Positions 34,609-45,371 of a stretch of DNA of 64,000 nucleotides are shown in pieces (within the stretch, counting starts at the first letter, position 1; every line of letters starts with the position of its first letter). The notes under the pieces are model-generated. The model was not told the DNA's origin, searched no databases, and saw nothing but the letters and a program-made list of their open reading frames with translations. Location of the stretch: positions 56,732,137 through 56,796,136 of the forward strand of contig OZ024827.1 in the NCBI GenBank assembly GCA_964016985.1. The letters are read 5' to 3'. This DNA comes from Anodontia alba. Lineage: Eukaryota > Mollusca > Bivalvia > Lucinida > Lucinidae. The translations under genes and the position numbers were made by a program.

Positions 34609-34846
34609 ACAAATTTCCCACCTTCCACCCCTGTGGAAATTTGTTTACAGGTTGGGTTGTTTTTCCCGCCTGTATAAACTGAAGTGCGCATGCGTGCGCC
34701 TTGGTGAGAGAGACGCATGATCTGGATCATCCAGAAGCTTGCGGGTTAGTCAACGTAAGTTCGGACAGTTATCCTATTCGTACAGTTACGATCGGTAAGT
34801 ATTACTTCATCATAAAATTGAAACTTGAGAACAAATTTTTCAATTT
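34609..34846 (+). repeat. DIRS-1 right LTR, inverted
   Basis: The inverse of the left LTR over about 130 bp (34680-34807), with an extra outer extension of about 40 bp (CTTCATCATAAAATTGAAAC onward) that the left LTR lacks. A longer right end is usual in DIRS elements. The host array resumes at about 34843. Confidence 0.82.
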
Positions 34847-35800
34847 TCAAGATAGCCACCATGGCGGCCATCTTGGATTTACAAACTAAAACTGCACTAT
34901 CATGAAGTTCATGATTTTAGCTATTTTTGATCTACAAGTCACCCAAATGCTTCCTACCAAGTTTCGAGTCAACTGGCCTTTCGTTTCAGGAGAAGAAGCG
35001 AAAAATAGATTTTCAAGATGGCTGCCATGGCGCCCATCCTGGTTTTACGATTGGCACGATTTTAGCTATTTTTGATCTACAAGTCACCCCGATGCTTCCT
35101 AGCAAGTTTGGAGTCAATTGGCTTTTGGCGAAAAATAGATTTTCAAGATGGCGGCCATGGTGGCCATCTTGGATTTCCGATTGGCACGATTTTAGCTATT
35201 TTTGATCTACAAGTCACCCTGATGCTTCCTAGCAAGTTTGGAGTCAATTGGCCTTTCGGTTCAGGAGAAGAAGCGAAAAATAGATTTTCAGGATGGTGGC
35301 CATCTTGGATTTCCGATCAGCATGATTTTAGCTACTTTTGATCTACAAGTCACTCTGATGCTTCCTAGCAAGTTTGGAGTCAATTGGCCTTTCGGTTCAG
35401 GAGAAGAAGCGAAAAATAGATTTTCAAGATGGCGGCCGTCTTGGAATTCTGATCGGCACGATTTTAGCTATTTTTGATCTACAAGTCACCCTGATGCTTC
35501 CTAGCAAGTTTGGAGTCAATTGGCCTTTCGGTTCAGGAGAAGATGCAAAAAATAGATTTTCAAGATGGCGGCCATGGCGGCCATCTTGGATTACCGATCG
35601 GAACGATTTTAGCTATTTTTGATCTACAAGTCACCCCGATGCTTCCTACCAAGTATCAAGTCAATTGGCCCAGGGGTGTAGGAGGAGTATGCTTTTAAAG
35701 CAATTGTTGACGCCGCACGACGGACGACGCATGACGGACGATGGACGACGGACATTGACTGACCACAATCGCTCACCATGAGCATGAAAGGTGGGCTAAT

Positions 35801-36032
35801 AAGATTCCTTTCACCAGAAGAAAAATCCTTTCTTTACTTTCTTGTCAAAAAAAGAAAAGAAATTGACAGGTGATCGATTAGGCAGAAAGAGTTACGTCAT
35901 ACAGGTAACTGCCTAAGGGACCTTCTGGATTAAGACTCCTAAGACAACTGAACTGACGTTTTTTCTGTGGAAGGTATAAAATACAGAACAGAATAGCACA
36001 TTAGCTATAGGTTAATGTATTGTGCAATTAAA
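35801..36032 (-). repeat. DIRS-X left-type LTR
   Basis: It ends CTATAGGTTAATGTATTGTG at 36005-36024, followed by CAATTAAA. This is the inverse of the second half of the ICRs at 26828, 59303 and 11765. The inner part shares 'gtaactgcctaagggacctt' with the inverse of the right LTRs. It probably completes DIRS-X copy 1, displaced by the HINE-like element. Confidence 0.6.
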
Positions 36033-36572
36033 TTAGGCCCTGCCCCCTGGCGGCCATGTTTTTTGACGAATCACGATGACTTGAACAATCTTGGTAGAGG
36101 GTCACCAAGGGAACAGTTATATTGAAATCGGTCCAGTGGTTTCTGACAAGAAGATTTTTAAAGTTTTCTATATAGATATATAGGGAAAATAAGCCCTGCC
36201 CCCTGGCAGCCATGTTTTTTGACAAATCACGATGGCTTGAACAATCTTGGTAGAGGATCACCAAAGGAACATTTCTGCAAAATTATATTGAAATCGGTCA
36301 AGTGGTAAGAAGATTTTTAAAGGTTTTTCTTTTGGTTGCCATGGCAACCAGAATTCTGCATGGATTCCAAATCTTTGAACAATTTTCAGTCAGTATCATC
36401 CAAGGATCAATCCTGTGAAATTTGGTTAAAATTGGCTCAGTGGTTTAGGAGGAGATGTTCTTTAAAGACTGTGGACGGACGGACGGAGGGACAGACGAAC
36501 GACAACGATGACGACAGTAACGGATGGTGAGTGATCACAATAGCTCACCTTGAGCCTTTAGCTCAGGTGAGC
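36033..36572 (+). repeat. HINE-like array, ~167-bp core, head-less
   Basis: Two to three units of the 6942-8944 core ('ggccatgttttttgac', 'tatatagatatatag'). Then a different segment with 'ggttgccatggcaacc', GGACGGACGGAGGG, and a CTCAGGTGAGCTAA terminus. Confidence 0.65.
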
Positions 36573-37243
36573 TAATAAAAACTTTGACCCTATGACTAAC
36601 TAAAGTACGAACAAATAATGTATCTATGGACGGACAGACAGACAAACAGATTCCTTGCTGATAGCTATATCCCCTCAACCTATTGGTCAGGGGATAATGA
36701 AATTCAACAAAAGGTCTTGATGATACAGTTATATAAACCTAAATGCAGAAGTTTTTACTTTTATATGAAAATTCTAAGTCTGTAACCTTGACTTCAAGGT
36801 CACACCCCGGGGTGGGGATCAAGCTAAGTAAAACTCTAGACCTATATCTACCAACATGTCAAATATAAATGAAATTCCTGAAAGGGTCTTGATGATATAG
36901 CTATATAAACTTAAACACAAAAATTTTGACTTTTTTTATGAGAATTCTAATTCTGTGATCTTTATAGCAAGGTCATCCCTTCTGCCCTCCACCCCCACCC
37001 CCATCCCAGGTTTGGAAGGTGCTGATAAAAACTTTAGACCTATATCTACCATCAGGCCAAATACATGTATGAATGAAATCCATCAAAGGGTCTTCAAAAT
37101 ATGAGGTCTTATCAACTTTAACGCAAAAACTTTGACCCTAAGAACAAACTAAAGTACAAACGAACACACAAATGAACTAACAAACAAATGGACAAGCAAA
37201 AACTATTGTAGCGTGAAACTGGGTCTTCCACGAAGTCAAGCAC

Positions 37244-37293
37244 CCCGGTCACCCATCCAGGTACTAATCAAGATGTACGTTGCTTAACTTTGT
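37244..37293 (-). ncRNA. 5S rRNA-like promoter region in the TRIM 3' LTR
   Basis: Minus strand: AAGTTAAGCAACGT (box A-like), TGATTA (intermediate element-like) and GTACCTGGATGGGTGACC (box C-like, one change from the usual GTACTTGGATGGGTGACC). It is a relic of a 5S gene within the LTR, not a 5S gene, since the 5' third of 5S is not recognisable. Confidence 0.75.
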
Positions 37294-37540
37294 AAAAAAG
37301 CCAATCACTCTACCAGTGTCGCCATAAAAGCCGGCTTCCACAGCGAGGCTGTAGAAGTGATATATATATCTAATCCATAACATTTCTCCCCCTCTTCTCT
37401 TGACTTCGTCTCAAAAGTCACACACACCTCACTAGGCAAATCCAAGGGCAGAGCCTATGCAACACACTAAGGACACTGTCTTCAATCCCACCGCTGCCAC
37501 CAATGTAGCGTGAAACCGGGTCTTCCACGAAGTCAAGCAC

Positions 37541-37590
37541 CCCGGTCACCCATCCAGGTACTAACCAAGATGTACGTTGCTTAACTTCGT
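37541..37590 (-). ncRNA. 5S rRNA-like promoter region in the TRIM 5' LTR
   Basis: Same three blocks as the other LTR, with the middle block as TGGTTA, identical to the usual 5S form. Being in the 5' LTR it could drive Pol III transcription of the element; that is inferred from plant Cassandra. Confidence 0.75.
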
Positions 37591-37725
37591 AAAAAAGCCA
37601 ATCACTCTACCAGTGTCACCATAAAAGCCGGCTTCCACAGCGAGGCTGTAGAAGTGATATATATATCTAATCCGTTACACTATATACCCCCTCATACTTT
37701 GTATGTCGAAGGTATAATTAGATTT

Positions 37726-37930
37726 TTTTCACCCGTTAAAAAATCCTATTTATTTTCTTTTTTCACAGAAAAGAAACTGAACACGTGATGAAAACAGCTG
37801 GACAAGTGATGTCACACAGGTAAATGCCTAAGGGACCTTCTAGATTAAGACTTGCCATTTTTCTGTGGAAGGTTTAAATACAGAAGAGAGTAGCACATTA
37901 TCCATAGGTTAATGTATTATGCAGTTAAAA
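37726..37930 (-). repeat. DIRS-X left-type LTR, solo
   Basis: About 200 bp matching 35801-36032: 'cctaagggaccttct', 'tttttctgtggaaggt', and the outer end 'ataggttaatgtattatgca' then GTTAAAA. No DIRS coding sequence adjoins it. Confidence 0.58.
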
Positions 37931-38246
37931 CACATACACTGGGTAGACAATCATCAAATTTTCATAACTGCCAAATATGGTTCACATCACCTTCCTAGTT
38001 AGGGAGAAAATGCAATTTAACCATTTTCCCATTATAAGTCTATGGGAGCTTTCTTTGCACCAAACCAAGAAGCAGATCACAATAATTTTAGCTATTTCTA
38101 AATCCCCCTATCCCAGCAACATTCTTATCTAATTAGGGACAAATTGCTTCATTGGCTTTGGAGGAGTTCTCGTTTGAAAGGACAGACACACGCATGCCAG
38201 GACAATTCACAATAGCTCATCTTAAGCATAGCTCAGGTGAGCTAAT
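37931..38246 (+). repeat. HINE-like array remnant, 318-bp core
   Basis: One unit of the core expanded at 41200-42787 ('atacactgggtagacaatc', 'cattataagtctatggg'). Then a short 'ggacagacacacgcatgcc' and the terminus 'catagctcaggtgagctaa'. Confidence 0.6.
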
Positions 38247-38366
38247 AACCTATGACCCTAAAGCCAAGGTGAGCTTAAATGTAGAATAATAACTGCCAAA
38301 TTTGGTTCAGCTTATTTCCGATGTGATTTATCTTTTACATATACCATCCTACAGGCCAACTTACTG
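38247..38366. other. Short spacer
   Basis: Unassigned sequence between two repeat elements; nothing seen. Confidence 0.4.
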
Positions 38367-40695
38367 GAACAAGAGACCCATGGGCCACGATTCGCTCACC
38401 TGAGTAAAACAGCCATTGCATATCTACAGATGCAATGCAACATTCTTCAACTATTGCCACAGCAACTAGAGACAAAAACTTGACAGTGCAGTAAAAAGTC
38501 AAAGGTCATCCTAGTATCATCATTTGAACAAAATTGGTAGACCTTGCATCCCCGATGCTATATACCAAGATTCAGCCTCAAAGCTTGCTTAGTTCTGGAG
38601 AATGAAAATTTGTAAGTGTTTTTACTGTATATGGGCATGACAGCCATCTTGTTCAGTAGTGCAAAACTATTTGAAAAAATTGTTAGTACTACCTGACAGA
38701 AGACCATGTGAAATCTAGTGAAAATTGGCAAGTGGATTCACAGAAGACATTTAAAGATTTATACAATTTTATAAAGTACAAAGCCTAAGGGCAAGGGCAG
38801 ATATCCTCAGGGATAAAACTTTGATTGCAACTAACAACTTTTACTGCTTTAATCATACAATGTAAGCTTCAGCCATAAGTCTTTATTACATTTTTAGAAA
38901 ATGATTTCACAACCTTTTTGAATAGGGATGCAGATTTGACCTCGTCATAAAAGGTCAAAAATCATCCTTAGATCATTATCTGAACAAATTTGGGAGTCCC
39001 AAATGTTATATACCAAGATACAGTCTCAAAGTTTTCTTGTTTCTGGAGAAGATTTTTAAGTGTTTTTTTTGTTTTGTTTTTGTTTTGTTTTTTTTTTACA
39101 TATATAAGCATGGTGGCCATCTTGTTCAATAGTGTTGAACCATTTGAACAAACTGTCAATATCCCTTCGACAGAGGGCTCCATGTGAAATATGGTGAAAA
39201 CTGGTCAAGTGGTTTCAGAGAAGAAGATATTTAAAGATTACATGATTTTAAACATGTATACAGCCAAGGGGCAAGGGCATATAATTACCAGGGGACAAAA
39301 TTTTGATTGTAACTACATGTAAAAAGTTTTACTACTTTAATCATATGTTGCAAATTTTAGCCATAAGGCTTTAGTACATTTTCAGAAAATGAATTTTCAA
39401 CATTTTCCAGATACAAGAGCATGTGGATGCAAATTTGACCTAGCCATACAAAGGTCAAAGGTCATCCTAGGATCATCATTTGAACAAACTTGGTAGACCT
39501 TGAGTCCTTGATGCTATATTCCAAGATTCAGCCTTGAAGCTTTCTTTGTAGTGTTTTTACTATATATGGGCATAGCAGACATCTAGTTAAATGATGTAGA
39601 ACCTTTTGAACAAACTGAACAAATTCGACAGAAGCCCCAAGTGAAATCTTGTGAAAATTGGTCAAGCTGTTTCAGAGAAGATGACCTTTAAAGATTACGA
39701 GATTTTAAACATGTATATAGCCAAGGGGCAAGTGCAGATAACCTGGGGATCGAAGTTTTATTGTAACTAAATGGGTTGGATACTTTGATCATATATTGTA
39801 AGTTTCATTCAATAGTTTTTAATATATTTTGAGAAATTGAATTTTCAATATTTTCCCTATACAAATGCATAGGGACATAAATTTGACCTTGCTGTAAAAA
39901 GGTCAACTGTCAACCTAGGGTCATCATTTGAATAAACTTGGTAGACCTTGAGTCCCTGATGCTACATAACAAGATTCAGCATTGAAGTTTTCTTGATTCT
40001 GGAGAAGAAGATTTTTTTTAAGTGTTTTTTACCATATATGGCCATGGCGGCCATGATGAAGACTTGTTTAATGATGCAGAACCACTTGAATAAATTGATA
40101 ATACCCCTTCAACAGGAGGCCCAATGTGAAATCTGGTGAAAATTGGTCAAGCTGTTTCAGAGAAGAAGACGTTTAAAGATTATGGGATTTTATACATGTG
40201 TATAGCCTAGGGGCAAGGGCAGATAACCTCGGAGGACAAAATTTTGATTGTAACTAAAAGGGTTTGCAACTTTGATCATGGATTGTAAGTTTCAGCCATA
40301 AGTCTTCAAACACATCTTACGAAACTTTTCAATATTTTCCCCACACAAATGCATAGGGACGCAAATCTGACCTTGCTGTAAAAATGTCAAAGGTCAACCT
40401 ACGGTCATCATTTGAATAAATTTGGTAGCTCTTGAGTCCCCGATGCTATATAACCAGATTCAGCCTCAAAGCTGTCTTGGTTCTGGAGAAGAAGATTGTA
40501 AAGTGTTTTTACCATAAAAGGGCATGGCGGCCATCTTATTTAATGGGCCATGACCATTTGTATGAATTTTCAATGCCCCTTTAACAGAAGGCTCCACATG
40601 AAGTTTGAAGAAAATTGGCCCAGGGGTTTCAAAGAATGGTGAGTGATGGTGAGTGATCACAACAGTTCATCCTGAGCCTTCAACTCGGGTGAGCT
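38367..40695 (+). repeat. HINE-like element, ~470-bp units
   Basis: The head 'acaagagacccatgggcc' leads to CGCTCACCTGAG. Five units at about 470-bp spacing carry 'tatgggcatggcggccatc', 'gaaatctggtgaaaattggtc' and 'ccttgctgtaaaaaggtca'. The terminus is 'gtgatcacaacagttcatcc' then ACTCGGGTGAGCTAA. A GGAC repeat is nearly absent here. Confidence 0.68.
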
Positions 40696-40895
40696 AAAAA
40701 TGGGGGTAATGTTTTCAGTAACTCTACATAATGAATTCTATAATGAATTCTATAATGAAGTCCATCCTTTTCCTTATCATATATCTTGGCTAAGGTCATT
40801 GACATGTGATCCTGTTTGAAAGCTCTTGCCATTGCAGTTTCCAAAATATGATTGTGTGAGAGTGCTTGTGAGTGTCCACTAATACTGCCACTCAC

Positions 40896-40992
40896 CAGGT
40901 AGTCTTCATACACAGCATTCTGTTTTCGTAGCCATGTATAGGTTTCTTCTACATTCCATTTCACAACTTTTCTTCCTTCTGCACTACCAGTT
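40896..40992 (-). CDS. Host gene, penultimate coding exon
   Basis: The 97-bp exon is bounded by TTCATTTTAG| and |GTGAGT on the minus strand. It starts with one base that completes the AG of the previous exon into AGA (Arg). It then reads 32 codons, TGSAEGRKVVKWN to VYEDYL, and ends in phase 0. This matches the phase-0 acceptor at 6725. Open reading continues past the donor, but the exact phase fit with both neighbours supports splicing. The peptide is charged with two Trp residues. It lies only about 200 bp from the 3' end of a HINE-like element. I do not recognise the family. Confidence 0.84.
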
Positions 40993-41199
40993 CTAAAATG
41001 AATCGTTTACACAATAAATCCATATAGTTGGCAACTACAATAGTTTACTCCAAATACTGGGCCACCTTAACTTGTCCCAAAAGTTCAACAAGTCCATTTT
41101 ATTACCTGCTGATGTACCTACAACTGCTGGATGAGTGAAAAACAGTGTAGACCTTAATCAGACATTGCATTCTGTGGCATCTGATTTGGGTCTACAGTG
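40993..41199. other. Intronic spacer with a weak hairpin
   Basis: It contains 'cagtgtagacc..ggtctacagtg', an inverted pair near 41145-41205, which could be a decayed MITE. Otherwise nothing seen. Confidence 0.35.
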
Positions 41200-42787
41200 T
41201 CTGCTCAGGCCTGTCCCATAATACTTAGGGTAAATATGGTACTACCTTTCATCACTTCACTGGTTATAGAGAAAATGCAATTTAACAATTTTCCCATTAT
41301 AAGTCTATGGGAGGTTTCATTTGCCATGGCAATCAAACCAAGTGGCAGATCACCCCAATTTTAGCTATTTTGAATTGCCCTTACCCAAGCAACATTTGTA
41401 CCAAATTAGAATCATACTGTTTCAGTGGTTTTGAGGGAGTTGTCATTTAAAAAATTCCTTTTTTAAAATTTAATGTTGCCATGGCAACCAAACAAAATGG
41501 CCTACTGGTCATAAAACATATAAACTGGGCAGACAATCATCAACTGATCATAAATGCGAAATATGGTTCACATCACTTCACAATTTAACCCTTTTCCCAT
41601 TTAAAGTCTATGGGAGCTTTCTGTTGTCATGGCAACCAAACCAAGAGGAAGATCACCATAATTTTAAATATTTTGAATTGCCCTTACCCAAGCAACATTT
41701 GAACCAAATTAGACTCATACTGCTTCAGTGGTTTTGAAGGAGTTGTCATTTAAAAAAATCTTTTTTTGAAATTTAATGTTGCCATGGCAACCAAACAAAA
41801 TGGCTGCTGGTCATCAAACACATACACTGAGTAGACAATCATCAGATGATCATATGTGCCAAATATGGTTCACATCACTTCACTGGTTATGGAGAAAATA
41901 CAATTTAACCCTTTTCCCATTATAAGTCTATGGGAGCTTTCTGTTGCCATGGCAACCAAACCAAGAGGCAGATGACCATAATTTTAGCTATTTTGGATTG
42001 CCCTTACCAAGCAACATTTGTACCAAATTAGAGTCATACTGCTTCAATAGTTTTGAAGGAGTTGTACTTTAAAAAATCCTTTTTCAAAATGGAATGTTGC
42101 CATGGCAACCAAACAAAATGGCTGCTGGTCATCAAACACATACACTGAGTAGACAATCATCAGATGATCATATGTGCCAAATATGGTTCACATCACTTCA
42201 CTGGTTATGGAGAAAATACAATTTAACCCTTTTCCCATTATAAGTCTATGGGAGCTTTCTGTTGCCATGGCAACCAAACCAAGAGGCAGATGACCATAAT
42301 TTTAGCTATTTTGGATTGCCCTTACCAAGCAACATTTGTACCAAATTAGAGTCATACTGCTTCAATAGTTTTGAAGGAGTTGTACTTTAAAAAATCCTTT
42401 TTCAAAATGGAATGTTGCCATGGCAACCAAACAAAATGGCCGCTGGTCATAAACACATAAATTGGGTAGACAATCATCAGATGATCATAACTGCAATATG
42501 GTTCACATCACTTTAGTGGTTATGGAGAAAATGCAATTTAACCATTTTCCCATTATAAGTAAGGGAGCTTTCTGTTGCCATGGCAACCAAACCAAGAGCC
42601 AGATCACCATAATTTTAGCTATTTTTTAAATCCCCCTACCAAAGCAACATTCGTACCAAATTAGGGACAAATTGCATCAATGGTTTTGGAGGAGTTGTCG
42701 TCTGAATGTGTTAACGGATGGATGGACAGATGGATGGACGAAAAGTGATCACTATAGTTCATCGTGAGCATAGCTCAGGTGAGCTAA
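41200..42787 (+). repeat. HINE-like array, ~318-bp units
   Basis: Four to five units carry 'gttgccatggcaaccaaac', 'cattataagtctatggg', 'agacaatcatcagatgatca' and 'caacatttgtaccaaatta'. Two adjacent units (about 41785-42102 and 42103-42437) are identical over their 318-bp length. A GGATGGATGGACAG tract and 'catagctcaggtgagctaa' end it. No 5' head. Confidence 0.68.
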
Positions 42788-44356
42788 AAATGTACAAATA
42801 AAGGGAATGATAACCATGAGGATGCTGATTCTTTCTTACACGAGGTCATACCAAATGTTTGTACCAAATTTCAAAATGCTAGGTGCAGTAGTTCCTGAGA
42901 AATCTTTGACACAAATTTCCCTATGCATTACACTGGTGAGAGATGGAAAAAGGACAAAGGTAAAATGAAGTAAAAAGAAATTTCAGCATTGTGGTTTTCT
43001 TTTACACAACACACTTCAACCCTCTGTAGGTGTATACAAAATATGAAGACTCTGGCTCTCTTAGTAGCTGTGAAATCTGTGACGAAAAAACTTATTGGAG
43101 AAAAGAACAAGCAAATTCCATAGGGAATTTATGTCCCCCGCCTTATTTTTATTTGAGCTGTTAAAAATGGGTAAGTTAACCAGAGGACCATTGGTCCTGT
43201 ATCACTTACCTAAGTATTGAAACAAAAAATCAGTGATAAAAAATAATTTCAGGATTCTGAAAAAAACACATGCATATCTTCAGACCATCCTTAAAGCATC
43301 TGTAAAGTTTCAAAAGGATTGGCTTAAAACTGTGGTAGGAGTTACGGGGACAAGGTACCTACTCCCTATACGCTTCTGTAGTATTAGAACTCAAAAAATG
43401 TCTGTTAAAAATGCGGAAAAAGTAATAAAAAATTATTTCAGGATTCTGAAAAAACCACATGCATATCTTCAGGCCATCCTAAAAGCCCATGTAAAGTTTC
43501 AAAAGGATCGGCCAAAAACTGTTGGAGGAGTTAAGGTACCTACTCCCTATAGACTTCTGTAATATTAGAACTAAAAAAATGTCTAAGTTTGTTTGTTTGT
43601 GTTGAGGTTTTACGGCCCAGTCAACCCAATGGGGTCATGTCGAGCGCGGTCAGTTTACCTAACCACACGTTTACTGGGCAGGCTAAGTCCTCTAAGCGGT
43701 TAACCAGTATTGTGCACATTCTTTCGCCAGAAACTGACAACTGCCCTTGTCTAAGTTTAAAATGTGTAAAAAGTGATAAAAAATAATTTCAGGATTCTGA
43801 AAAAACCACATGCATATTTTCAGACCATCCTTAAAGCACCTGTAAAGTTTCAAAAGGATCGGACAAAACCTGTGCGAGGAGTTAAGGGGACAAGGTACCT
43901 ACTAAAAATTTGGAACCACGCACCACACCATGCACCACAGAAAGCCGAAAACAGTGTCCCTCCGCTTTTCTTCGAAAAGGCGGTGGACAAAAAATGATAA
44001 ATAAAGGGAATGATAAGCTGATTCTCTCTCACATGATACAAGAAGTCGTACCCAATGTTTATACACAATTTCTATTTACTAGGTGCAGTAGTAATCTTTG
44101 ATGAAAACTTTTATTGGAGAAAGAGAAAAAGGACAAATAAAGAAAAGGATAAGCATGAGGATGCTGATTCTGTTTTACACAATACAACAAGTCATACCCA
44201 ATGTTTGTACCAAATTTCAAATTCCTAGGTGCAGTAGTTCCTGAGACATCCTTGACGAAAAGAAAAGTTTTCACACAGACAGACAGACACACACACAAAC
44301 ATTGTTATGGAAAAGATGAAAACTATATTATACCCCCTACATACTTCATATGCCGG
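42788..44356 (+). repeat. Array ~200-bp units with a CCCCC/GGGGG hairpin end, holding a SINE
   Basis: Flanking units have 'gataaccatgaggatgctg' and 'gcagtagttcctgag'. A head 'accagaggaccattggtcc' lies at 43178. Three units carry 'aaataatttcaggattctga' and 'aagtttcaaaaggat' (43230, 43425, 43773). The third follows the SINE. The end is CAGACAGACAGACACACACA and the hairpin 'ataccccctac'/'gccgggggtat' (44331-44360). Confidence 0.6.
43591..43748 (-). mobile_element. 5'-truncated SINE with target duplications
   Basis: Same SINE as 23361-23657, keeping the tail half (minus strand 'gccagtaaacg..' side to CCTCAACACAAACAAAC). The tRNA-like head is missing. The 10-bp duplication GTCTAAGTTT flanks it (43581-43590, 43749-43758). 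Confidence 0.82.
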
Positions 44357-44544
44357 GGGTATAACTATTTATCCCCAGCATACAAAGTAGACAACAGACA
44401 TAGCCCTCATCTGAATGTATGCATAAGCTGACCAGGCACATTCTTAAAGATTTTCTTTCTCATGTCAGATCTTGCTCCAGTCTTTGACCAATAGATCCCA
44501 CCAACTGCTGCCTAATTAATCTTTAAAGTGCTAATCACAACTAC
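44357..44544. other. Short spacer
   Basis: Unassigned sequence, nothing gene-like. Confidence 0.35.
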
Positions 44545-45110
44545 AGCTAATGACAATTTTGATTAAGTTTTGAGTCATTTGGCCTTTTGGTTCATGAGAA
44601 GTTCAAAAAAGATTTTCAAGATCACCACTGTGGCGACCATCTTGGATTTCTGATCAAGCATTTTTAGCTATTTTTGGTCTGTATGTCATCTCTCCCCGAT
44701 ATTTCCTGTTAAGCTTCAAGTCAGTTGGCCTTTCTGTTCAGAAGAATTTCAAAGTATATTTTCAAGATGGCCACCTTGGATTTCCAATCAGAATGATTTA
44801 CCTATTTTTGATCTACAAGTCACCCCCACAATTCCTATCGAGTCAACTGGCCTTCCGGTTCAGAAGAATCTCAAAATAGTCAAGATGGCCACCATAGTGG
44901 CCATCTTGGATTTCTAATCAGAAGGATTTTAGCTATTTTTGATCTACAAGTCACCCCAATATTTCGTACCAAGTTTCAAGTCAATAAATATTGGCCCAGG
45001 GCTGTAGTAGGAGAAGTCTTTTGAAGCAAATTGTTGACGCTGCTCAATGGATGACGGACACTGACCGATCAAAATAGCTCATCTTGAGCACTTTGTGCTA
45101 AGGTCAGCTA
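44545..45110 (+). repeat. HINE-like array, 'caagatggcggccat' core, diverged
   Basis: Three to four units with 'ggccatcttggatttc', 'ttttgatctacaagtcac' and 'ggccttccggttcag'. 'gttgacgctgctc', GATGACGG, 'aatagctcatcttgagcac' and AAGGTCAGCTAA close it. No 5' head. Confidence 0.62.
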
Positions 45111-45371
45111 AAAAACCAACCTTTTTATCCTTACTATATCCACTGTTCAATCTTAATTAAATTTCATCCAAATTACTGTGTCTACCCTGAGTATCGGGAG
45201 AGACAGGTCGGAGAAAACAATATAGATCCAGATCAGATGCTGAAGAATTCAACATCAAATCAGTTTTCAGACACAGCAACAGGCAGTAAAAGAGTTATTC
45301 AAACTTAATAACAAATATGGTAAGGAACTAAGATGTCCCAATGTTTAGGGTAACTACAGTATATCCAGGAT

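Larger units (their letters stand above)
29546..34846 (+). mobile_element. DIRS-1: near-complete DIRS retrotransposon, 5.3 kb
   Basis: Layout: left LTR, gag-like ORF, RT/RNase H/recombinase ORF, internal complementary region, inverted right LTR. The left LTR from about 29561 to 29690 is the inverse of 34680-34807 with about one mismatch. No target duplication is expected for tyrosine-recombinase elements and none was seen; the host unit is joined at a shared TTTT. All RT, RNase H and recombinase catalytic residues are present. One frame change in the recombinase argues against current activity of this copy. It is inserted in a HINE-like array in the host gene's last intron, antisense to that gene. 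Confidence 0.88.
28940..35799 (+). repeat. HINE-like element split by DIRS-1
   Basis: The head 'acaagatgcccatgggtc' leads to GCTCACCTGAG and 'atagccactgcagatatg'. Core units contain 'caagatggcggccat' and 'tttcggttcaggagaagaag' at a 136-144 bp spacing. The array stops within 'aaatagatttt' at about 29549 and resumes at 34843 with 'ttttcaagatagcc', so DIRS-1 sits inside one unit. The end is CGACGGACGACG, then TCGCTCACC and GGTGGGCTAA. Confidence 0.72.
37207..37679 (-). mobile_element. 473-bp TRIM with 5S-rRNA-like LTRs (Cassandra-like)
   Basis: Two 176-bp direct repeats (37207-37382, 37504-37679) differ at about six positions and flank a 121-bp centre. Ends are TG..CA within TGTA/TACA. A 4-bp duplication CTAT (37203-37206, 37680-37683) flanks the whole. 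On the minus strand the first bases after the 5' LTR give TGGTGGCAGCGGTGGGAT (37502-37485), a plausible tRNA primer site. Just before the 3' LTR is a purine tract, AAGAGAAGAGGGGGAGAAA (37401-37383). Each LTR carries a 5S-like control region on the element's own strand. No protein is encoded, so it must borrow enzymes. Plant Cassandra TRIMs have this design. Confidence 0.85.
36573..37721 (+). repeat. Array with ATAnCCCC-type hairpin ends, holding the TRIM
   Basis: A GGACGGACAGACAG tract and the hairpin 'atcccctcaacc'/'caggggat' near 36670-36697 close one short array. About three units of some 160 bp then follow ('gggtcttgatgatatagcta', 'agacctatatctacca'). The last hairpin (TATACCCCCT..AGGTATAAT, 37681-37718) is separated from the array by the TRIM at 37207-37679. 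Confidence 0.58.

Noticed and set aside
29545..34850. Target-site duplication of DIRS-1.
   Set aside because: The shared TTTT at both edges is part of the host unit, and tyrosine-recombinase integration does not create duplications.
37244..37590. Functional 5S rRNA genes.
   Set aside because: Only the internal control region and 3' portion resemble 5S, and they are embedded in paired LTRs.
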